Source: Anderseniella sp.
GTDB taxonomy: Bacteria > Pseudomonadota > Alphaproteobacteria > Rhizobiales > Aestuariivirgaceae
Direction of reading: 5' to 3'
Length of the DNA stretch: 50,914 nucleotides
NCBI GenBank assembly: GCA_028289645.1
Contig: JANQOK010000009.1
Coordinates: 1 to 50,914, forward strand
The position numbers were made by a program, and so were the translations under genes. The notes beneath the pieces are model-generated. The model ran no database searches and was not told the DNA's origin. It saw only the letters and a list, made by a program, of their open reading frames with translations. Below are positions 1-8,817 of the stretch, piece by piece (position 1 is the stretch's first letter; each line of letters starts with the position of its first letter).

Positions 1-485
1 ACGGCAATGTCCGTGGTCAGGGCCGAGGTGTCGGTCTGCTCGGTCAGGTCGCTTTGTGTGATGGCTGCAACCACCGGCGCGTCATTGCTGCCGGTGATGG
101 TGACCACGAAGGTCTGTGGCGTCACACCGCCGTCGCCGTCATCGATCTCGACCGTGTAGGTCAGCGTTACAACTTCACCGGCCGACAGGTAGTCGAATGC
201 GGTCGAGACAGCCGAGAACCCGAGCGTCACCGAACCTGCATCAGACCCGGATGCCTTGGTCACCGTCCCCGGTGTCACCAGTGCAATCAGGCCAGCCTCA
301 TCCAGTGCCAGGCCGGTTGTCACCCCGGTGGCCTCGGCCTCGGTCACTGCAGCCGCATGACCGACATCGGTCAGGTCGACATCGGTGAACGACACGGCAA
401 TGTCCGTGGTCAGCGCCGAGGTGTCGGTCTGCTCGGTCAGATCGCTTTGCGTGATGGCTGCAACCACCGGCGCATCATTGCTGCC
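1..485 (-). repeat. Near-identical tandem DNA repeat within the adhesin gene (period 393 bp)
   Basis: Bases 1-92 and 394-485 match at 88 of 92 positions, and the encoded peptide running through GSNDAPVVAAI and LTEQTDTSAL is the same in both copies. The 393-bp period equals 131 codons, so this is a tandem domain duplication at DNA level. Earlier repeats of the protein (about 850-1900) are diverged at DNA level. The similarity is rising toward the left edge, so more near-identical copies probably follow outside the window. Confidence 0.9.
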
Positions 486-3341
486 GTTTACCGTCACCAC
501 TACCTGTTGTGTAGCGGTGCCGCCATTCCCGTCGTCAATGGTGACAAGATAGGTCAGCTCAATGCTGTCGCCGGCACCGAGGAAGTCGATGTCGGCATTG
601 GCCACATCGTAGGTCCAACCGGTCGAACCGGTACCGTCAGCTTGTGAGAAATTGCTCAGATCAGGATCATCCAGCGAGAGAGCATTCAGCAATGCTTCCG
701 TCTGGCTGCCGGGACCCGTGGTCAGCGCATAGCCGTTGGCCAGCGTCGCACCGCTCACAATGCCGCCGTCATGGTCGGCCGACGGATTGTCACTCAGGTC
801 GACATCGACGAAGCTGATGGTGCCGGTTGCGTCAGTTGGATCAGCATCGCTACCACCCGGCACATCTGCCGTTTCGGTAACCGCTCCGCTCTGCGGCTCG
901 GACGTGATCACCGGCACATCATTGGTACCGGTCACCGTGATCACCACGGTGTCCGTGACAGTGCCGCCATTGCCGTCGTCAATCGTCACTTCGAACGACA
1001 GTTCGACAACGTCGTTGGCGCCCAGGAAGTCAATATCCTGGTCGGAAACAAGATAGGTCCAGTCGACGGTGCCATCGCCAGCAGTGGAGGAACCGAAGAC
1101 GCTGTCGAACGATGTTCTCAAACTGCCGTCATCCAGCGAGAAGGCATTGAACAACGTGGTGGTCTGGGCAGGCGTCAACACATAACCATTGGCCAGTGTC
1201 GATGCTGTCACGGCGCTGTCGGTTACCGACACTGTGTGCTGATCACTGAGATCAACATCGGTAAAGGTGATAACACCGGTTTCCACAAGATCAGTCGTGA
1301 GCTCCGCCGGACTGCTGGACAGGTCCGCGATTTCATCGACAGCACCGGTGACATCGCGTGCAGACGCCGTCACATCGATGAGCGGGACGTCATTGGTGCC
1401 GGTGATCGTTACCGTGATCAGTTGCGTCGTGGTGTCGTTTGACGTGCCACTGTCGTCCTGGATGTTGACCAGGTAAGTGACGACAAGCGTGTCCCCCGCT
1501 CCGAGAAAATCAATATCCTGATCGGCAATCGTGAATTCCCATGCGACCTGGCCCGGATTGGGGCTGGCGCCGGGATCAGGTGTCGCCGATGGCGACTCGG
1601 TAAGGGTGAGTTGCACGCTGCCGAAGATGTCGCCGAACACATCGCCGAGGTTTTCAGACGGCTGACCGGCTCGGTTCCACTGCGCGCCGTCAAATACAGG
1701 CGTGTTGGTCACAACCGTATCGTGACCATCGGTCGAATCAAGGTCTTCAAACGCAACTGCACCAGATGCGACAAGTTCTGCAGCAGACCCCTGCACTGCC
1801 GCCGTTTCGGTAATGCCGTCTTCGTGGCTAGCCTGTGCGGAGATGACGACTGGCTGATCATTGCTGCCGAAGATGGTGACCTCAACCGTGTCGGAGTCGG
1901 TTGAGTTACCCGGGTCTGCAATCAGATAACTGAAACTGTCGACGGCGCTTTCGCCGTCGGCCAGATAGTCGAAGGCCGGGTTCGGGTTGTAGGTGAAATC
2001 ACCGTTGGCGGCGATCTCGACCACCGCGCCGGAACTCAAAACAAAGGTCGTTGATCCGGTCGAGGGAATTATGCCGCCGACAAAGTCGAAGTCGACGCCC
2101 TCCTCCCAGATCAGGTCCTCTCCAAATCCAACTACACGGACGTCGAACCCTTCCGGGTCCTCATCCGGCTGGATGGATGTGTTCGAGATGACGTTGCCTG
2201 CAAAGATATCGTCCTCGTCGGTGAAGAAGCCGTCAAAGAAAGCAACCGGCGGATCGTCCTGGTCCGGCGTGTCAAACACGATCTTCTGTGCAGAGGCCAT
2301 GGCGCGCGGATTGCCGGCCAGTTCGTCTAGGCTAAAAGATGCGCTCAAGGCGACAATCTGGATGTCCACAAACGATCCAGATCCGCTTTCGTTCTCAACC
2401 TCCCCCCTCTGGCCGCTGTACTTGGCATATATCGTCTGCAACAGTTCCAGCGCAGTGGCGTCGTTGAGCTGATCCTGGTCCGTCTTCTGAATTACGATGG
2501 GCGTCTCGCCAATGCCGGTAATTATGATCTTGTTACCAACCTCGGTCACTCTGGCAACGATCGCACCGGATCCCTTGTCCAGAACCAGGAACTGGCCGGT
2601 CACGTTGCTGTCTATGTCCTGGAACAGCGAAAGTGCCGTCGTGCCGAGCTGGGCATCGACCTCGGCGCCAATCGTCGTACCGCGAATCGCCAGCACGGCG
2701 ACCGGCGTCTCAACTTTCATATTGCCACTGGGCGCAATGGAGCCGGCGACAAAGACGAATGCGCCCTGAACCAAGTTGACCAGCATGGACGAGTCCTGCG
2801 CCTGGTCGCCATTGAACACGAATTCGTTCAACACCATGCGGGCATCGGATGTCATCGAGAACAGCGAACCATCTTCGAGGCTCAGGCCGAATTTTGTGTT
2901 CGGCCCGGTCTCGACAACGTCTCCCAGGTACACTTTTGTGCCAGGCGACAACTGCACGACGCTGCCGTCGGTGCGAGTCGCGATAGCAGTTCCTTCTAGG
3001 TGCTGGACTTCACCAATCGGATTGCCGGACTGGGCGCTGCCGCCGGCCTGCGCGTACTGCCCCGGGAACAGAGGACCTGCCAGTGCCTCAACTACGTCTC
3101 CACTGAGCTTGGCGCCGTTGGGTGCCACCAGCGTGGCAGCAGAACCAGCTGCAAAGTATCCTTCGATTGTCAGGGTCTTGCCGTCAGCACCAGAGATTTC
3201 CAGATCGTTGCCTGACCGGGAGTAGTCACCCTTGAACAGCAGGTCCGCGTCGGAAACCTGGATCGGAGACCCGTCGCCGGGTAACTGCAACTGCACGTGA
3301 GACGCGCTTGCATCCGGAGAGATAAACTGATTGACAGCCAT
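1..3341 (-). CDS. Giant FecR/VCBS-repeat adhesin, N-terminal 1113 residues (type I secretion substrate), partial
   Basis: An uninterrupted minus-strand frame begins MAVNQFISPD and is still open at the left edge, so the C terminus, with any RTX nonapeptides and secretion signal, lies outside. Residues about 108-230 look like a FecR-type module: DGSVVQLSPG, GDVVETG, VLNEFVF, then TPVAVLAIRGTT. From about residue 440 onward come tandem VCBS/cadherin-like repeats of roughly 130-160 residues. Each carries a G(T/S)NDxP motif: GSNDQPV, GTNDVPL, GTNDVPV, then GSNDAPV twice. Recurrent DxDFLGAGD and DDGNGGT strings mark the Ca-binding beta-sandwiches. There is no Sec signal peptide, as expected for a type I substrate. 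The gene lies 133 bp downstream of an HlyD-LapB-TolC transporter set on the same strand, which presumably exports it. A role in adhesion or biofilm is inferred from the family. Exact repeat borders are uncertain. Confidence 0.9.
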   Translation of the reverse strand, partial: MAVNQFISPDASASHVQLQLPGDGSPIQVSDADLLFKGDYSRSGNDLEISGADGKTLTIEGYFAAGSAATLVAPNGAKLSGDVVEALAGPLFPGQYAQAGGSAQSGNPIGEVQHLEGTAIATRTDGSVVQLSPGTKVYLGDVVETGPNTKFGLSLEDGSLFSMTSDARMVLNEFVFNGDQAQDSSMLVNLVQGAFVFVAGSIAPSGNMKVETPVAVLAIRGTTIGAEVDAQLGTTALSLFQDIDSNVTGQFLVLDKGSGAIVARVTEVGNKIIITGIGETPIVIQKTDQDQLNDATALELLQTIYAKYSGQRGEVENESGSGSFVDIQIVALSASFSLDELAGNPRAMASAQKIVFDTPDQDDPPVAFFDGFFTDEDDIFAGNVISNTSIQPDEDPEGFDVRVVGFGEDLIWEEGVDFDFVGGIIPSTGSTTFVLSSGAVVEIAANGDFTYNPNPAFDYLADGESAVDSFSYLIADPGNSTDSDTVEVTIFGSNDQPVVISAQASHEDGITETAAVQGSAAELVASGAVAFEDLDSTDGHDTVVTNTPVFDGAQWNRAGQPSENLGDVFGDIFGSVQLTLTESPSATPDPGASPNPGQVAWEFTIADQDIDFLGAGDTLVVTYLVNIQDDSGTSNDTTTQLITVTITGTNDVPLIDVTASARDVTGAVDEIADLSSSPAELTTDLVETGVITFTDVDLSDQHTVSVTDSAVTASTLANGYVLTPAQTTTLFNAFSLDDGSLRTSFDSVFGSSTAGDGTVDWTYLVSDQDIDFLGANDVVELSFEVTIDDGNGGTVTDTVVITVTGTNDVPVITSEPQSGAVTETADVPGGSDADPTDATGTISFVDVDLSDNPSADHDGGIVSGATLANGYALTTGPGSQTEALLNALSLDDPDLSNFSQADGTGSTGWTYDVANADIDFLGAGDSIELTYLVTIDDGNGGTATQQVVVTVNGSNDAPVVAAITQSDLTEQTDTSALTTDIAVSFTDVDLTDVGHAAAVTEAEATGVTTGLALDEAGLIALVTPGTVTKASGSDAGSVTLGFSAVSTAFDYLSAGEVVTLTYTVEIDDGDGGVTPQTFVVTITGSNDAPVVAAITQSDLTEQTDTSALTTDIA

Positions 3342-3474
3342 AACAGGAACTTCCCGAGCTTAAGTACTTGTTTCCCCAGATCGAAGGAGACTACTTTACG
3401 TTACGTTGAATCACAACCCTTGCGGGTACAGCAAGGATCAGGCCAAACGTCAGTTTTTTCATAGAAATCATGGA

Positions 3475-4791
3475 TTAACGCTCCCGAAATGCCTCGCCGG
3501 CGATTTTTCGCACCGGTTTCAGCAAATAGTTCAAGATTGTGTGATCCCCGGTTAAGATATCAACAGATGCAATCATGCCGGGAATGATTGACAATTGGGC
3601 TTCGGGCGGACCGATCTGATTGGATTTTGTGCGTACAATCACCCTGTAGAATGATTGCTTGTCCTCATCCGTTGAACTGTCGGCACTGATTCGTTCCACA
3701 TTGCCGGAAATCACCCCGTACACCGTGTAGTCGTATGCCGACAATTTGACGTTTGCCTTCTGGCCTGGACGGATGAATGCAACATCCCGGGGACTGATCT
3801 GCACCTCGATCAGAAGGCTTTCGTCCAGAGGAACGATTTCCACGATATCCTTGCCGGGCGATACAACTGCCCCGACGGAGCTTACATTGAGGCGGTTCAC
3901 GACACCGCGCAACGGTGCCAGCAGTGTCGTGCGGCGAACCCGGTCACGGGCCGACTTTATGGTCTCTCTCACCACCGACAGATCGGAGCGGACCTTCACG
4001 AGTTTTTCACGCGCCTCTGTGCGGAATGTCTGTGCGGCATTGGCGAGGCGCTGTTCAGCTTCAACGACAGACGCCCGTTCGCGCGGCACCCGGGCACGGG
4101 CTTCCGCCAGCTGACCGGCGGTTTCCGCGTGCAGCCGGCGCACCTTGATCAACTCAAGCGTCGGGATGGCTCCGCGCTTCTTGAGGTTTTCGGACAGCTT
4201 CAGCTCTTCTGCGGCAAACTTGGTGGACTGCTGCAGCCGCTGCTCGCGCGCCTCCAGTTCCGCCAGTGTCTGCCTGGCCTGGATCAGTTGTTGTTCGAAG
4301 ATGGTTTTTTCCTCGGCGCGTTTCTGCCGCCGGGCGGCAAACAGGGCTCGTTCGCTTTCCACCTTGTCAGGGGCATCGGCAATCAGTTGGGCGGGGAACG
4401 CCAGTTCTTGCAGGCTGTTGGCTTCCGCCTGCAGGCGGACTTCTTCTGCGCTGAGCGCCAGCCAGCGCTGCCGCACTTCACCCAGGCGGGCTGAAAACTC
4501 GGTGTCATCAATGCGAATGAGCGGCTGGTCCTTCTCGACCGTGTCGCCCTCGGCCACCAGGAACTCCCGCACTATGCCCGGCTCCAGGGTCTGGACGACC
4601 TGCAACTGGCTCGACGGGATCACCCGGCCGGTGCCTCTGGTCACCTCTTCGACCGTCGCCCACCATGCCCAGGCCAGCAGGCTGGCCATCAGGCACAGCA
4701 GACACAGAATGAGCATCCACGGCCCCCGTGAATAGGATTTCTCGTAGGCATGTTTGGCGTTTGCGGCAAAGCGCAGGTCATCTGTACGCAT
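3475..4791 (-). CDS. HlyD-family type I secretion periplasmic adaptor
   Basis: This is the membrane fusion protein of a type I secretion system, joining the inner-membrane ABC exporter to the TolC-type channel. The 438 residues show a short cytoplasmic N terminus and one membrane segment at about 24-45. A first biotinyl/lipoyl half follows (TLEPGIVREFLVAEGD, IDDTEF), then a long alpha-helical coiled-coil hairpin at about 100-270, rich in Glu, Arg and Ala. A second lipoyl half (LLAPLRGVVNRLNV) and a beta-barrel region ending in GMIASVDILTG complete it. Its ATG touches the TGA of the exporter gene (TGATG), so the two are translationally coupled. The size and layout fit the LapC/HlyD family. The substrate is most likely the giant adhesin next downstream. 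Confidence 0.93.
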   Translation of the reverse strand: MRTDDLRFAANAKHAYEKSYSRGPWMLILCLLCLMASLLAWAWWATVEEVTRGTGRVIPSSQLQVVQTLEPGIVREFLVAEGDTVEKDQPLIRIDDTEFSARLGEVRQRWLALSAEEVRLQAEANSLQELAFPAQLIADAPDKVESERALFAARRQKRAEEKTIFEQQLIQARQTLAELEAREQRLQQSTKFAAEELKLSENLKKRGAIPTLELIKVRRLHAETAGQLAEARARVPRERASVVEAEQRLANAAQTFRTEAREKLVKVRSDLSVVRETIKSARDRVRRTTLLAPLRGVVNRLNVSSVGAVVSPGKDIVEIVPLDESLLIEVQISPRDVAFIRPGQKANVKLSAYDYTVYGVISGNVERISADSSTDEDKQSFYRVIVRTKSNQIGPPEAQLSIIPGMIASVDILTGDHTILNYLLKPVRKIAGEAFRER

Positions 4792-7019
4792 CAGCCTGCT
4801 CCGGTAATCTGTTGCTGTACCGCAGTTTTGTTCTGTTTCAGCTTGTTCAGAACGTCATCGCGCGGACCATCAGCGATAAGCCTGCCGTCCTCAACCACAA
4901 CCAGCCTGTCAACCAGCGCCAGCAGTGAAGCGCGGTGGGTCGCGATGACCAATGTGGTGGTTTCTCTCGGCAACCTGGCAAGCTGCGCCATCAGATGGTT
5001 TTCAGCCGCGGTATCCATGGCCGCAGAAGGTTCGTCCAGAAACAGCACTTTCGGCTTTCGGACCAGCAGGCGCGCCAGCACGACATGGTGACGCTGGCCA
5101 CCGGACAGGTTGCGTCCGCGCTCGGCAACCGGCGCTGCCAGGCCCATGGGATGGCTTGCAACAAGACCGTCAAGCCCGGCCAGATGCACCGCCTCCAGCA
5201 CCTCGCGATCACTGGCATGGGGCCGGCCAAGAACGATGTTCTCGCGGATCGTGCCGGAAAACAGGTGTGGTTCCTGATCCAGATAGCCGATAGCCGAGCG
5301 CACATCGCCAACGGCATACTGGCGCGCGTCCAGCCCATCAATCAGAACCGAGCCCTGGCTCGGGGAGACCAGGGCACCCATCAGGCGGCCCAAAGTGGAT
5401 TTGCCGGATCCGATGCGACCGATGATGCCGACCCGCTCTCCGGGCTGAATCGACAGATTGACCGCCTGCAGCGCCGGTCGCGGGCTTTGCGGATAGGACA
5501 GCGACACATCGCGGAATTCAATTGCTGCGCTGCCGATCTCGCCGCCAGCATGCTTGTGCACGACATCATCGCGCTGCAGTTTCATGAACCGGCCCAGTGC
5601 GCGCAGGCTAGCAAAGGCGAATTCCGAGCGTGACAGGGACATGGCAATGTTGGCCAGCGGCGCAAGTATCCGGCCTGCGAGTATGTTCGCCGCAATCAGG
5701 CCGCCTATGGTGAGCTCACCTGCGCCGATGAGAAAGACGCCCCAGACGATAATCGCCACGCTGACGCCCTGCTGCACCAAACCGGTGAAATTCAACGCGA
5801 TGGACGCCCACAACCTGGTTGCAGCCGATGCGCGCACGGAGGCAGCCGTGGCCTGTTCCCATTTGCCCTGCAGATACCCTTCCCCACCAGCCGCCTTCAC
5901 GGCCTCGACACCGGTGAGGGCTTCGACCAGCATGCCGTGCCGGTTTTGCATCAAGCCATGGGTCCGCTTTATCGACCGGCTCAACGGGATCTGCAGCAGC
6001 AGTGTCACGGCGAGCACCAACGGCACGGCAATCAGCGGTACCAGCGCCAGACTGCCGGCAACCAGCCAGAGTACGGCCAGAAAGATCCCGATGAAGGCAA
6101 GATCAATGACACCCACGAGCAGCGACGACGTCAGGAATTCGCGCGCGTTCTCAAAGTCCTTGATCTGGTTGGCAAGCACACCAGATGGCGCGGTCCGGGC
6201 CGACATCCTGGCTGACATGGCCTGTTCAAACAGGGTGGAATTGACCCCCAGATCGACCCTTTTCCCGGCCCCGTCGAGTAACAGTCCACGCATCAGTTTC
6301 AGAATGAAATCGAAGGCAATGGCAATGGCCACGCCGGCTGTCAGCGCCCACAGGGTCGGCATCGACTGTGTCTGAATCACCCGGTCATAGACATTCATGA
6401 TGAACAGCGGCAGCGCCAGGCCGAGTATGTTGATGACCAGTGCCGCAAGAGCGACCTGGATACCCACCGGCCAGAACCTGAGCAGCGGTGACAGCAGCCA
6501 GTGCCGGGCCGGCTTCCTATCCTCGGCATTGCCAGGCAGCTGATCGGCGCCGGCCGAGACGTAGATCACATAATTGGACGCTTGTTTGTCGAGTTTCTTC
6601 AGCCGGACCCGGCGCGGCTCGTCGGACACAGCCGGAAACACCACACGGGCGAACTTGCCGATCGGTGATATGTCGGTGACCACACATGCGTCACCGCGGT
6701 CGAACAGCACGATGAACGGGGCCACCAGTGCCGGTACTTCAGACGGTTTGCGCTGAAACACCTGAGCTTCCATGCCCAGGTTCTCCGCTGCCCGCGCGAC
6801 CAGTCCGGGCGTCAGTCGGCCGTCAACCAGCGGCAGGTTGCTGCTGGCGGCGGCGGGCGAGAACGGCAGCCCGGCCTGGGCCGCGACAAACCCGAGGCAG
6901 GCCAGCACATGGTCGGTTGCGACCGGGTCAAATCCATCAACAGCATGCCCGGCCGGCAGCGACCGGTCGGCACCGGGAGCATCGGCAGCAGGCTTGCTGG
7001 CTTTGGATCGTTGCAGCAT
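4791..7019 (-). CDS. Type I secretion ABC permease/ATPase, LapB-like with C39-like domain
   Basis: This is the inner-membrane ATP-driven exporter of the adhesin system, 742 aa. Residues about 30-160 form a peptidase-C39-like domain without the usual catalytic DCG motif, so it probably binds substrate rather than cleaving it, as in LapB/HlyB. Six membrane helices occupy about 180-460. The nucleotide-binding domain contains Walker A GRIGSGKS (534-541), Q-loop near LDQEPHLFSG, signature LSGGQ from 638, Walker B LFLDEP (659-664) and the H-loop His695. All ATPase motifs are intact. It is flanked by the TolC gene 59 bp upstream and hlyD coupled downstream. Confidence 0.95.
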   Translation of the reverse strand: MLQRSKASKPAADAPGADRSLPAGHAVDGFDPVATDHVLACLGFVAAQAGLPFSPAAASSNLPLVDGRLTPGLVARAAENLGMEAQVFQRKPSEVPALVAPFIVLFDRGDACVVTDISPIGKFARVVFPAVSDEPRRVRLKKLDKQASNYVIYVSAGADQLPGNAEDRKPARHWLLSPLLRFWPVGIQVALAALVINILGLALPLFIMNVYDRVIQTQSMPTLWALTAGVAIAIAFDFILKLMRGLLLDGAGKRVDLGVNSTLFEQAMSARMSARTAPSGVLANQIKDFENAREFLTSSLLVGVIDLAFIGIFLAVLWLVAGSLALVPLIAVPLVLAVTLLLQIPLSRSIKRTHGLMQNRHGMLVEALTGVEAVKAAGGEGYLQGKWEQATAASVRASAATRLWASIALNFTGLVQQGVSVAIIVWGVFLIGAGELTIGGLIAANILAGRILAPLANIAMSLSRSEFAFASLRALGRFMKLQRDDVVHKHAGGEIGSAAIEFRDVSLSYPQSPRPALQAVNLSIQPGERVGIIGRIGSGKSTLGRLMGALVSPSQGSVLIDGLDARQYAVGDVRSAIGYLDQEPHLFSGTIRENIVLGRPHASDREVLEAVHLAGLDGLVASHPMGLAAPVAERGRNLSGGQRHHVVLARLLVRKPKVLFLDEPSAAMDTAAENHLMAQLARLPRETTTLVIATHRASLLALVDRLVVVEDGRLIADGPRDDVLNKLKQNKTAVQQQITGAG

Positions 7020-7078
7020 ATGAGAACACCATTATCTCTCTGCATCCGGAATCGTTTACGGTACCGCTACTTGCAGCT

Positions 7079-8482
7079 TTACCGCAGAGGCTGAATTACC
7101 AGATCATGGTTGCCACCCAGGCTGCGCGCCGGCGCAATGTCGCTGATCGGGATGGCCTCTTTCGGTGCTTCAACGCCGAAAATGTCGAGCAATTGCCCGG
7201 TCAGAGCAACAACCTGATAAATCGCAAAGCGCTTGATCGCCGAGGCACTGGACAGGTCAAAGCGCACCCTGAACCTGGTATTTTCCGCGTCAAGCACGTC
7301 GAGAATGCTGCGCTTTGACAGCTGGTACTCGTCCAGATAGGTGCGAATGATCTTTGAGTTGCTGGCTTCCTGGCTTTTCAGCGCGGCAACCCGGGCATGG
7401 CCGTTGGTATATTTCGCCCATGCGGATTCGATCTGCTGAATGACTTCCCGTTCACGCCTCTCCAGATCTGCAACGCGCTGCACCACGCGTTCCGACAGTT
7501 CGCCGACGCGGGCCGTACGAACCTTGCCATCATACAGGCTCCAGCTCAGCACGACACCGCCGCGCAGCTCCCTGCTGCGGCCGGGTGTGCCGTCTATGTC
7601 CTCGCCATAAACGGCTTCACCCTCCAGGAACACCTGCGGGTAGTACGCCGACTTGGACTGGTTGCGTTCATGCTCGGCCTCGACGATATCCGACTTCAGC
7701 GCCAGCAGGATTGAGTTGTTGGCGAGGCCGACATTGATCGTGTTACGCAGGCCTTTTCTGGCGTGCTGCGGTATCGGTATTGACCGCAATTTGCCGGGAC
7801 GAACACCTACGACCTCGGCATAGCGGGCTTCGGCGGTCTGCAACGCTGTCCGTATCTCGGCGTGAATGGCGCGCGCGCCGGCAAGCCTCTCCTTAGTCTG
7901 GTCAACATCCGATATCGGTGAATTTCCGCCCCTGTAGCGCACATTGACCAGCGACAGAATTTCCTTGTGGCGCCGGATGTTGGCATTGGCCAGATGCAGC
8001 AACCTGCGGTGACGCAAGACATCGATATAGGTTTCAACCGCATCAAGCCCGACGGCTTCCGACGCCGCAAGAACCCGGAGCGCCGCAGAATCAATGCGTG
8101 CTTCTGAGCGGTAAATCTGATTGGCACGGTCCCAGCCGTCAAACACGACCTGCCTGAGCCGCACCGAGACTTCGCGGCGAGCGCGGAGTATGTCGTTGTT
8201 GAGGATGCCAATCCCGAGCGGACGGTCGATCTGCTGCGCCTGCAAGCTTGAACTCATGCTCAATTGCGGATGCAACCGGCCGGTAGCCTGATCAAGCTCG
8301 TAATTACGCGCCCGCCGGTTTGCACTGGCTGACTTTATGCTCGGATTGGTCGCAACCGCACGGCGAACCGCGTCACCGAGGGTTTGTGCCTGCACCGGCA
8401 CGCTGCCCACAAACAAGAACGTGACCACGCACAGCATCGCCGTGCGCAGCCATAACTGGCTAGATTCGGAATAAGTACGCAT
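7079..8482 (-). CDS. TolC-family outer-membrane channel of the type I secretion system
   Basis: This is the outer-membrane efflux duct for type I secretion, 467 aa. A Sec signal peptide covers about residues 1-32, with a hydrophobic core LCVVTFLFVGSV and probable cleavage after VQA. Two outer-membrane-efflux repeats follow, with typical helical strings such as NPSIKSASAN, RRHKEILSLVNVRYRGG and SKRSILDVLDAENTRF, matching the LapE/AggA/TolC family. The ATG was preferred over an in-frame GTG four codons upstream because an AGAGGGG ribosome site sits just before it. Nothing suggests truncation. The preceding cyclase gene is separated by a hairpin, so this gene may start the secretion transcription unit. 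Confidence 0.93.
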   Translation of the reverse strand: MRTYSESSQLWLRTAMLCVVTFLFVGSVPVQAQTLGDAVRRAVATNPSIKSASANRRARNYELDQATGRLHPQLSMSSSLQAQQIDRPLGIGILNNDILRARREVSVRLRQVVFDGWDRANQIYRSEARIDSAALRVLAASEAVGLDAVETYIDVLRHRRLLHLANANIRRHKEILSLVNVRYRGGNSPISDVDQTKERLAGARAIHAEIRTALQTAEARYAEVVGVRPGKLRSIPIPQHARKGLRNTINVGLANNSILLALKSDIVEAEHERNQSKSAYYPQVFLEGEAVYGEDIDGTPGRSRELRGGVVLSWSLYDGKVRTARVGELSERVVQRVADLERREREVIQQIESAWAKYTNGHARVAALKSQEASNSKIIRTYLDEYQLSKRSILDVLDAENTRFRVRFDLSSASAIKRFAIYQVVALTGQLLDIFGVEAPKEAIPISDIAPARSLGGNHDLVIQPLR

Positions 8483-8817
8483 GCCCCTCTGCACTCCGCC
8501 TTAGTAAAAAAACAAACCTCTGTCGCTAAGCATGTTTCCTTCACTTGTGACCCTGTCAGTCTCCGGTTTCGTTGTCCGTAGCCGCACCGCTGCCACGCCA
8601 ACCAGATGACCAAGTCCGATCGTGCCTTAAATCCACCCCATAAAAGTCCGGACATCGCCATGATGCGCACACTCTGACGGATCAATCAAGTGGAACCGCC
8701 GCAACGTCAACTAAATACTGTTAATTTTCAATGTCATATATCAGCGCAAAATCGCTGCAACTGTGTGAAAAACCACAGACTGCAGCGGCTTTGGCCTGGT
8801 TTCGGCCGTTATTCGGC
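8483..8817. other. 335-bp intergenic region between cyclase and tolC-like gene
   Basis: No convincing gene is seen here. It contains a terminator-like hairpin at its distal end (separate entry). Nearer the tolC-like start there is a T-rich stretch on the minus strand (GTTTGTTTTTTTAC) flanked by short CTTAG/CTAAG arms. A promoter for the secretion genes is expected on the minus strand, but I could not find a well-spaced -35/-10 pair. Confidence 0.5.
8748..8787 (-). terminator. Probable Rho-independent terminator after the cyclase gene
   Basis: Read on the minus strand, arms CGCTGCA and TGCAGCG (7 bp) enclose a small internal loop and then CTGTG/CACAG (5 bp) around an 8-nt loop. ATTTT follows. 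The stem begins 31 bp past the cyclase stop codon. The T-tract is short, so partial termination is possible. Confidence 0.55.

Noticed and set aside
1-485. CRISPR-like repeated DNA
   Set aside because: The period is 393 bp in phase with codons and the repeat encodes a protein domain; no short repeats with unique spacers are present.
54-3225. Several long plus-strand open frames over the adhesin region
   Set aside because: They are mirror frames of the repeat-encoding minus strand; they have no family content, and the opposite frame is open for 1113 codons with clear FecR and VCBS motifs.
3418-3436. Hairpin CCTTGC/GCAAGG between hlyD and the adhesin gene as a terminator
   Set aside because: Only 6 bp with a 7-nt loop and no T-tract; it would not terminate well.
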